Below, in pieces: positions 33,140 to 39,124 of a stretch of DNA of 39,124 nucleotides. Position 1 is the stretch's first letter. Every line of letters starts with the position of its first letter. The notes below the pieces were generated by a model. The model made no database searches. It saw nothing but the letters and a program-made list of their open reading frames with translations, and was not told where the DNA came from. Source of the DNA: SZUA-584 sp041656035. Lineage in GTDB: Bacteria; Bacillota; Clostridia; Christensenellales; SZUA-584. A program made the translations under genes and the position numbers. The stretch spans positions 1 through 39,124 of the forward strand of contig CAZPHS010000018.1 of NCBI GenBank assembly GCA_964586785.1, read 5' to 3'.

Positions 33140-34246
33140 TCACGCTTTGTTTGTCTGCCTTGAGATGTTAAGCAGCACGCCTATGCCGCCCATAAACATA
33201 ATAAGCGAGGTGCGCCCCGAGCTTATAAAAGGCAATACCACGCCTGTCGGGGGCACAATGCCCGTCACTACCCCTATGTTTATAAACACCTGAATGGCAA
33301 TAAGCGCGGTTATTCCCGAAGCCAGCATCATGCCGAACGTATTAGGCGCCCTTAAGGCAATGCGCACGCCGCGCCATATAAGCAAAGCGAACGCGGCAAT
33401 AACAAGCAAGCCGCCTAAAAACCCGAGTTCCTCGACTATTATCGCGAAAATACAATCCGATTCACCGTAAGGCAGGAACAGGTACTTCTGCCGCGAGTTT
33501 CCGAGCCCCAGGCCGAAAAAACCGCCCGAGCCTATCGAATAAAGAGCCTGTATAAGCTGGTAGCCTTCTTTGGAAGCGTATTTCCACGGGTCGGTATACG
33601 CAAAAATCCTGTCCAACCGGTATTTGGTGCTTACCATAGCGAGCGCCCCGCCGCCTATCCCCAAGGCTCCCATAATAACAAAGTGCCAAAGGCTTGAACC
33701 CCCGACAAGCATCATAACAAACATAAGCATGGCCAGCGTAACCACCGCGCTGAAGTTTGGCTGCAAATAAAGCAGTACCGCGGAAACAACAAGCAGCAGC
33801 ATATACGGAGCCATTCCGTATTTGAATGTGCGCATTTTATGCTGATTGTTGGCTATGCTGCCCGCCATAAAAACTATAATGGAGAATTTTAGAACCTCTA
33901 TTGACTGTATGTCTATAACTATAAGGTTCACCCACCGGCGCGAGCCGTTGCGCTCTATGCCTATGCCGGGCAAAAAAACAAGAACCATAAGCAGCAGCCC
34001 CACGCCGAGTATTATAAAGCGCAGCTTTTTATAGCGCATGTAATCGAAGAACGTGGCGCAAATCATAACAATTACGCCTATCGCCGCTCCGCTTAATTGT
34101 GTCCAGAAATAGTAAAACGCGTCGTAACCCGTATACGGATTGTTTTCCGCGTAGTAATAGCTGGCGGAAAACACCATTATTACGCCGAACAGCACCAATA
34201 TAACCGTTACGACGAGAAGCGCGTAGTCTACGGGGCGTTTTGCCAT
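33140..34246 (-). CDS. ftsW: SEDS glycosyltransferase FtsW/SpoVE
   Basis: The SEDS-family protein polymerises lipid II glycan strands with a class B penicillin-binding protein. At 368 residues it has about ten membrane helices, the KFSIIVFMAGSIA helix, the LQPNFSAVV segment (about 162-170) near the catalytic Asp region, the GLGLGNSRQKYLFLPYGESDCIFAIIVEELGF signature, and GVVLPFISSGRTSLI near the end. Its place after murD in a division cluster suggests FtsW, or the sporulation form SpoVE. The sequence does not decide between them. CAAAGGAGG precedes the ATG. Confidence 0.93.
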   Translation of the reverse strand: MAKRPVDYALLVVTVILVLFGVIMVFSASYYYAENNPYTGYDAFYYFWTQLSGAAIGVIVMICATFFDYMRYKKLRFIILGVGLLLMVLVFLPGIGIERNGSRRWVNLIVIDIQSIEVLKFSIIVFMAGSIANNQHKMRTFKYGMAPYMLLLVVSAVLLYLQPNFSAVVTLAMLMFVMMLVGGSSLWHFVIMGALGIGGGALAMVSTKYRLDRIFAYTDPWKYASKEGYQLIQALYSIGSGGFFGLGLGNSRQKYLFLPYGESDCIFAIIVEELGFLGGLLVIAAFALLIWRGVRIALRAPNTFGMMLASGITALIAIQVFINIGVVTGIVPPTGVVLPFISSGRTSLIMFMGGIGVLLNISRQTNKA

Positions 34247-34276
34247 GGTTTCCTCCTTTGGGCGTGAGCGTGGGAA

Positions 34277-35629
34277 CTAAAACGAATTAACTATACTTTT
34301 AAATACGGCTCCCCTCTGTTCGAAGTCGGTAAACATATCATAGCTCGCGCACGCGGGCGAGAGTAGCACATTCCAGCCCTCTTTGGCGATGTCCCTCGCC
34401 ATAACCACCGCTTCCTCAAAGCCGCCGGCCTCGCGTATGTTTAAAAACCCCGCCGCCTTGGCGTCGCGCAGTATTTTTTGCTGCGTTTGCCCTATGGCCA
34501 CTATATATTTAATCTGCGCGCCAAGCCCCTTGAGCAGCGCCTCAAAGCCGCTTTGTTTATCATACCCTCCGAGTATAAGCACCGTCGGACGGTCCATCGC
34601 CGCCGCCGCTTTCTCCGTCGCGTCGGGATTCGTACCCTTCGAATCGTTTATATAGCGCACGCCTTCGTATTCGCGTACAAATTCTATGCGGTGCTCCACT
34701 CCCGAAAACTCCGTAAGCGTTTCGCGTATAACGCTTTCGCTTATGCCGTAGCACCTCGCGAGAGCCGTTGCGGCCATGGCGTTTTCCAGATTATGCGGGC
34801 CGGGTATACGCACCTCGCCGGCCTTACATATAAAGTGTACGCCGTCGGGCTCGGCGCTTAAAATATCCCCATGCTCTATAAATACGCCGGAGTTTGGCTT
34901 AACTTGACGGGAAAACCAAATTATTTGTGAGCGGGGCTTATCCCCCATTAAACGCGTAATCTCATTGTCGTAATTCAGCACGCAAAAATCGGCTTGGGTT
35001 TGATTCTCGAATATACGCCGCTTAGCCGCCGTGTAATTTTCCATAGTTCCGTAACGGTTAAGATGATCTTCCGTAATGTTAAGCACGGCGCACGCGCGCG
35101 GAACAAACTTTTCTATTGTTTCGAGCTGAAGCGCCGCGGTCTCCGCGACTATAATATCGCCGGCCTTTGTTTTTGAGGCGTATTCCGTTATGGGAGTTCC
35201 TATATTGCCAAGCACATAAGCGGTATAACCCGCGTTTTTGAATATTTCCCCCGTCAGCGCCGTCGTTGTTGTTTTTCCGTTTGTGCCCGTTACGGCAACT
35301 ATACGCGCCGCGGAAAATAAATACCCGAGTTCAATTTCGCCTATCACCGGTTTGCCTTGCTCTTTTGCTTTTTTTATAAAATCTAGCCCTGTGGGAACGC
35401 CGGGGCTTAAAACAACCATATCGGCTTCGGCGGCCGCCGCGTTAGCTAAAGCTCCCAAGGCAAAAACGGCTTTGCCGCAAAACTCATCGAAAGTCCCTTC
35501 CGGAAATTCGCTTATGTGTTTGGCGTCGTACAGCACGGGCACGGCGCCCTTTTCTATAAGCAGGCGCGCGCTTGATATGCCGCTGCGCGCCATACCCGCC
35601 ACCATTACCTTTTTTCCGCGCAATTCCAT
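34277..35629 (-). CDS. murD: UDP-N-acetylmuramoylalanine-D-glutamate ligase MurD
   Basis: MurD adds D-glutamate to UDP-MurNAc-L-Ala. The 450-residue enzyme has the N-terminal Rossmann-like UDP-binding domain (MVAGMARSGISSARLL), the ATP loop VTGTNGKTTTTAL (about 113-125), the LNITEDHLNRYGTM segment with the conserved His, and the C-terminal ligase domain (GVEHRIEFV, YINDSKGTNPDAT). It starts 12 bp after mraY and is followed by ftsW after 30 bp. Confidence 0.97.
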   Translation of the reverse strand: MELRGKKVMVAGMARSGISSARLLIEKGAVPVLYDAKHISEFPEGTFDEFCGKAVFALGALANAAAAEADMVVLSPGVPTGLDFIKKAKEQGKPVIGEIELGYLFSAARIVAVTGTNGKTTTTALTGEIFKNAGYTAYVLGNIGTPITEYASKTKAGDIIVAETAALQLETIEKFVPRACAVLNITEDHLNRYGTMENYTAAKRRIFENQTQADFCVLNYDNEITRLMGDKPRSQIIWFSRQVKPNSGVFIEHGDILSAEPDGVHFICKAGEVRIPGPHNLENAMAATALARCYGISESVIRETLTEFSGVEHRIEFVREYEGVRYINDSKGTNPDATEKAAAAMDRPTVLILGGYDKQSGFEALLKGLGAQIKYIVAIGQTQQKILRDAKAAGFLNIREAGGFEEAVVMARDIAKEGWNVLLSPACASYDMFTDFEQRGAVFKSIVNSF

Positions 35630-35641
35630 AAAAATATACCT

Positions 35642-36643
35642 TTAAAAATTAACCGACAATATGCCGACAAGGCAAAGCACAATTGTAATTATATAATAAG
35701 AAGCGACAATCTTAGGCTCCGGTATGCCTTTTAACTCAAAATGATGGTGAAGCGGCGCCATTCTGAATATGCGTTTTTTTCGCAGTTTGTATGAGCCGAC
35801 CTGCAAAACCACGGACACCGTTGTCAGCACAAACATCATGCCCGTTAAAACGAGCAGCAGTTGAAGCCTTAAGACTACTGCCATAACGGAAAGCGCGGCG
35901 CCTAAAGACAGCGAACCGGTGTCGCCCATAAAAACTTTTGCCGGATGAGTATTGAAACGCAAAAATCCGAGGCACGCGCCTGTAACCGCCGCCGAAAAAA
36001 CCATCATGCCGCTGTCGTTGGCCGCGGCGAGCATCTGTCCGTTTACGGAATTCAGCTTGTATAAGCCGTAAAAAATAATTGTAAACGCGGCGGTATTTAT
36101 CAATGTGACGCCTGCCGCGAGCCCGTCGAGACCGTCGGTTAGATTAACGGCGTTTACCATGGCGACCACCGTAAAAACGGTAAACGGTATGTACCATACG
36201 CCGAGATTCCATTCTATATTAGTAAACGGTATTATTATTTTTGAGCCTATCGACGGGTTGTTGTACGCAAAAAAAGCCACTATAAGCGCTATGCCAAGCT
36301 GTCCTATTATTTTTTGATATGCCTTAAGCCCAAGGGAGCGCTTTCTCAAAACGATTATAAGATCGTCAAGCAGGCCTATAAACCCAAACCCCAAAGAAAC
36401 CGCCACCGAGAACCATATCATATCAAGGCCGCCCTGCGCGAAAAGAAAAACCGCCGCAGTAAACGCGGCCATTATAATAAGCCCGCCCATTGTTGGCGTT
36501 CCCGATTTTGAAAGATGCGACCTTGGTCCGTCGTCCCTTACCTGCTGGCTTAATTTCAGCCTTTTTAGAAAAGGCACCCCAACATAACCTGCCGCCAGCG
36601 CTATAATAAACGCCATAAGCACCGTATAAATAATAATGTCCAT
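35642..36643 (-). CDS. mraY: Phospho-N-acetylmuramoyl-pentapeptide-transferase MraY
   Basis: MraY makes lipid I by moving phospho-MurNAc-pentapeptide to undecaprenyl phosphate at the membrane. The 333-residue form given here begins MDIIIYTVLMAF, because GGGAG lies 11 bases upstream of that ATG. An ATG at 36670 would add nine residues but has no ribosome site. Conserved blocks are SKSGTPTMGGLI, GFGFIGLLDDLIIV (the DD active-site pair), NAVNLTDGLDGLAAG, FMGDTGSLSLGA and the final APLHHHFELKGIPEPKIV. About ten membrane helices are expected. murF, which usually lies between murE and mraY, is absent. Confidence 0.96.
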   Translation of the reverse strand: MDIIIYTVLMAFIIALAAGYVGVPFLKRLKLSQQVRDDGPRSHLSKSGTPTMGGLIIMAAFTAAVFLFAQGGLDMIWFSVAVSLGFGFIGLLDDLIIVLRKRSLGLKAYQKIIGQLGIALIVAFFAYNNPSIGSKIIIPFTNIEWNLGVWYIPFTVFTVVAMVNAVNLTDGLDGLAAGVTLINTAAFTIIFYGLYKLNSVNGQMLAAANDSGMMVFSAAVTGACLGFLRFNTHPAKVFMGDTGSLSLGAALSVMAVVLRLQLLLVLTGMMFVLTTVSVVLQVGSYKLRKKRIFRMAPLHHHFELKGIPEPKIVASYYIITIVLCLVGILSVNF

Positions 36644-36673
36644 AACCGTTTTATCTCCCGTAAGCGTCATTTG

Positions 36674-38116
36674 TCAGTCATGCCGTAAACCAAGAACTTC
36701 CGCCACCACAATTTTTTCGTCGAAAGGATGCTTAACGCCTTTTATTTCCTGATATGTTTCGTGCCCTTTTCCGGCGAGCACAATCACGTCGCCGTTCTGC
36801 GCGGACTGCAGCGCGTGTTTTATTGCTTTTCTTCTGTTTTCAATGCATACGTAATCGCGCTGTTTGTCTTTTATGCCGTCTTCAATCTGCTTTATTATGT
36901 CCAGCGGTTCCTCGGTGCGCGGGTTGTCGGACGTTATAACGCAATAATCGCTGAGCCTCCCCGCAATATCGCCCATAATAGGTCTTTTGCCGGAATCACG
37001 GTCTCCGCCGCAGCCGAACACCGTTATTATACGCCCGCGTGCGAATGTTCTAACGGTAAGCAGAGTGCTTTCAAGGCTGTCGGGTGTGTGCGCGTAATCC
37101 AGTATAACAGTAAAAGGATTGCCGCCCGTATCCAGCACCTCAAAGCGTCCGGCAACTCCGGGAAGCGTTTCCAGACCCTTTTTTATTGTTTCCGCCTTCT
37201 CTCCCAGCAGCAGGCAAACGGCCGCCGAGCAAAGAGCGTTGTATACGCTGAATATTCCGGGAATTTTCAGGCTGACGGGCAGCATCATCTGCGCGCCGCA
37301 CAGGTCGAAAGACGTACCGCGCGGTGTTATCTCAATATTTTTTGCCGTTAAGTCGGCGTTTTCCTTTATGCCTACCGTGCGCCAATTTATGTCTATGCCG
37401 TCCATTATAAAGCCCGCGGTACAGTCGTCCGCGTTTACAACGCCGCGTTTCGCGGACAGAAAAAGCCTTTTCTTCGATTCCGCGTAATTTTGCACAGTTT
37501 TATGAAAATCAAGATGGTCGCGCGATAGGTTGGTAAACACAGCCACGTCAAATGTTATGCCCGCCGCTCTTGATAAGCAAAGAGAATGCGATGATACTTC
37601 CATAACCGCGGACTTACAGCCCTCGTCGGCCATGCGCCGCAAAAGAGCGAATAAATCCGGCGATTCCGGCGTGGTCCTCTCCGTATACAATTGCTTGTTA
37701 CCTATCATGTTTACAATAGTGCCTATAAGCCCCGTTTTAATTCCGGATTGCTCAAGTATAGATTTTACCATATATGTGGTGGTGGTTTTGCCTTTGGTGC
37801 CCGTTATGCCAACCATACGCATCTGCTCATCCGGCCTGCCGTAAAACTCGCGCGATATATACGCCATGGAAGCCCTCGCGTCTTCCACGATAATCTGCGG
37901 CACGTCTACATCAAGCCGCCTTGTTACCATAAGCGCCGCCGCGCCCTTATTTACCGCGTCGTTCGCGTATTTGTGCCCGTCGGTGTTAAAACCGCTTATG
38001 CAGAAAAAGAGCGCGCCTTCGCACCCTTTTCTGGAATCATATGTTAAGCGCTTGACGGATACCTCTTCATTCCCGATGATACGCATGTTATCAGAACATA
38101 ATTCTTTAAGCTTCAC
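36674..38116 (-). CDS. murE: UDP-MurNAc-L-Ala-D-Glu:meso-diaminopimelate ligase MurE
   Basis: MurE adds the third residue of the stem peptide. The 480-residue enzyme has the ATP loop GITGTKGKTTTTY (about 103-115), the NLSRDHLDFH segment, the conserved YAHTPDSLES, and the specificity motif DNPR in TSDNPRTEEP, which in this family indicates meso-diaminopimelate rather than lysine. The lysine-type carbamylation and binding blocks are otherwise standard. GTG start, with GGGAGG about 8 bases upstream. A promoter lies just before it. Confidence 0.96.
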   Translation of the reverse strand: MKLKELCSDNMRIIGNEEVSVKRLTYDSRKGCEGALFFCISGFNTDGHKYANDAVNKGAAALMVTRRLDVDVPQIIVEDARASMAYISREFYGRPDEQMRMVGITGTKGKTTTTYMVKSILEQSGIKTGLIGTIVNMIGNKQLYTERTTPESPDLFALLRRMADEGCKSAVMEVSSHSLCLSRAAGITFDVAVFTNLSRDHLDFHKTVQNYAESKKRLFLSAKRGVVNADDCTAGFIMDGIDINWRTVGIKENADLTAKNIEITPRGTSFDLCGAQMMLPVSLKIPGIFSVYNALCSAAVCLLLGEKAETIKKGLETLPGVAGRFEVLDTGGNPFTVILDYAHTPDSLESTLLTVRTFARGRIITVFGCGGDRDSGKRPIMGDIAGRLSDYCVITSDNPRTEEPLDIIKQIEDGIKDKQRDYVCIENRRKAIKHALQSAQNGDVIVLAGKGHETYQEIKGVKHPFDEKIVVAEVLGLRHD

Positions 38117-38151
38117 AAAGTTTCCTCCCGCTAATGGCGATTCATCAAAAA

Positions 38152-38179
38152 ATTATAACATAACATACCTTTTTTGCAA
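38152..38179 (-). promoter_or_regulatory. Internal promoter upstream of murE
   Basis: TTGCAA (38174-38179) and TATAAT (38152-38157) on the minus strand, 16 bp apart, lie in the 76-bp gap between the penicillin-binding protein gene and murE. Confidence 0.6.
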
Positions 38180-38192
38180 CGTATTATTATCG

Positions 38193-39124
38193 TTATCCGC
38201 CTTCCCCAAATTCTGCCAGTATATCGCTGCCTTCTTTTACAAGCTCTCCCGCCGCCGGACTCTGATGAATCGCTTTGCCCTTCCCCGCGCCCGAAAGCCT
38301 AAGTTTATACGACTCGAGCAGCTTCGAGGCTTCCATAACGGTAAGCCCCGTCAAGTCGGGCACTATAACTTTGCCCGTTGTATCGACATACTGGGACTTT
38401 TGCGACATGTAAAGAAGCACCACCGTGCCCTTGTCAACTTTTACGCCGGGCGCCGGCAGCTGGCCTGTTATCTGACCCGTACCGTCCGTTAAGAATAAGA
38501 ATCCGGCGGATTTCAGTTCCTGCGCGGCTTCTTCCGCGGTTTTGCCCACAACGCCGGGCACCTGCACCTGCTCGGGCGGAGCGGCATTTTCGTAATCGGG
38601 CTTAACGCCCATATAAAGCAACGATTCGTGTATAACATTTTTAACATACGGCGCCGCCACTATGCTGCCGAAATCCACCGCCACATTAGGCTCGTCAACT
38701 ATTATAAGAACGGCTATTTTAGGGTCGTTCGCGGGCGCGAAACCAAAAAATGAGGCGATATGCCTGCCGGTCATCACTTTGCCGTCTTTGTCGTATTTCT
38801 GCGCCGTGCCGGTTTTGCCGCCGACACGGTATCCGGGTATATACGCGTTTTTGCCGCTGCCGTCCTTTACGACGCTTTCCAGTATATCCCGCATAAGCGC
38901 CGATGTTTCCGCGCTTATTGGCTGTGCCGCCGCAACCGGTCGGTTCTCTTTAATGTAATTGCCGTCGCTGTCCCTTATGCCTTTTATAAGCGCCGGCTCA
39001 TATAAAAAACCGCCGTTCACCACTGCGCTGAATGAGGATATCAGTTGCAGTGGTGTTACGGCTATCGATTGCCCGAACGCTATGCGGGCGAGGTCACTGT
39101 TTCGCACATATTTTTCCGCCATGA
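38193..39124 (-). CDS. Penicillin-binding transpeptidase FtsI/SpoVD, C-terminal part
   Basis: The visible 309 or so residues are the C-terminal end of a class B penicillin-binding protein that cross-links peptidoglycan at the septum or spore cortex. The KTG motif (GGKTGTAQKYDKDGKVMTG) and the preceding GFGQSIAVTPLQL-like block (IAFGQSIAVTPLQLISSFS) show the transpeptidase fold. Two PASTA domains follow (VQVPGVVGKTAEEAAQELKSAGF..., then VIVPDLTGLTVMEASKLLESYKL...). The SXXK and SXN motifs and the membrane anchor lie beyond the window edge. Position before murE and the PASTA tail fit SpoVD or PBP2B/FtsI; either is possible. Confidence 0.9.
   Translation of the reverse strand, partial: MAEKYVRNSDLARIAFGQSIAVTPLQLISSFSAVVNGGFLYEPALIKGIRDSDGNYIKENRPVAAAQPISAETSALMRDILESVVKDGSGKNAYIPGYRVGGKTGTAQKYDKDGKVMTGRHIASFFGFAPANDPKIAVLIIVDEPNVAVDFGSIVAAPYVKNVIHESLLYMGVKPDYENAAPPEQVQVPGVVGKTAEEAAQELKSAGFLFLTDGTGQITGQLPAPGVKVDKGTVVLLYMSQKSQYVDTTGKVIVPDLTGLTVMEASKLLESYKLRLSGAGKGKAIHQSPAAGELVKEGSDILAEFGEGG

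Overview
The window looks like chromosome from a spore-forming, Gram-positive anaerobe of the Clostridia. The evidence is a ctsR-mcsA-mcsB-clpC heat-shock operon with a CtsR operator, a cwlD spore-cortex amidase gene, a CotH-type exported protein, a division and cell-wall (dcw) cluster with a DNPR-type (meso-diaminopimelate) MurE, an unusual ferredoxin next to a Crp/Fnr regulator, AGGAGG-type ribosome binding sites, and several TTG and GTG starts. No rRNA, tRNA or CRISPR array was recognised.

Layout. Positions 1-2845 hold a ferredoxin gene (minus) divergent from a Crp/Fnr regulator (plus), with a perfect palindrome between them, then argJ. Positions 2898-5850 hold a small membrane protein, an HTH-cupin regulator and an acyl-CoA synthetase, closed by a strong hairpin. 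Positions 5851 to about 9060 form a visibly AT-richer accessory patch: an unknown 88-codon ORF, a short repeat stretch, a DJ-1/PfpI protein, the C-terminal remnant of a large serine recombinase, and a sigma factor with a likely membrane anti-sigma partner. From about 9177 almost everything is on the minus strand: a very large lipoprotein with four lamin-tail domains and a CotH kinase domain; clpC, mcsB, mcsA and ctsR; a two-gene cassette of an EcoRI-type adenine methylase and a DUF262-HNH nuclease; cwlD, tsaD, two membrane proteins and cysS; a secreted fibronectin-type-III protein; a rhodanese lipoprotein; and ftsZ, ftsA, ftsQ, murA, ftsW, murD, mraY, murE and a truncated penicillin-binding protein.

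How the genes work together. The dcw block makes the lipid-linked peptidoglycan precursor and the divisome, but murF and murG are absent from their usual positions. The Clp block forms the arginine-phosphorylation protein quality-control system under CtsR control. The cysS-to-cwlD block is a tightly packed housekeeping set with its own consensus promoter. The methylase plus DUF262-HNH pair is the best candidate for a little-described defence or restriction-modification system. Other items worth attention are an FtsA with degenerate ATPase motifs, a regulator that may start at ATA, and two exported proteins whose promoters resemble each other.
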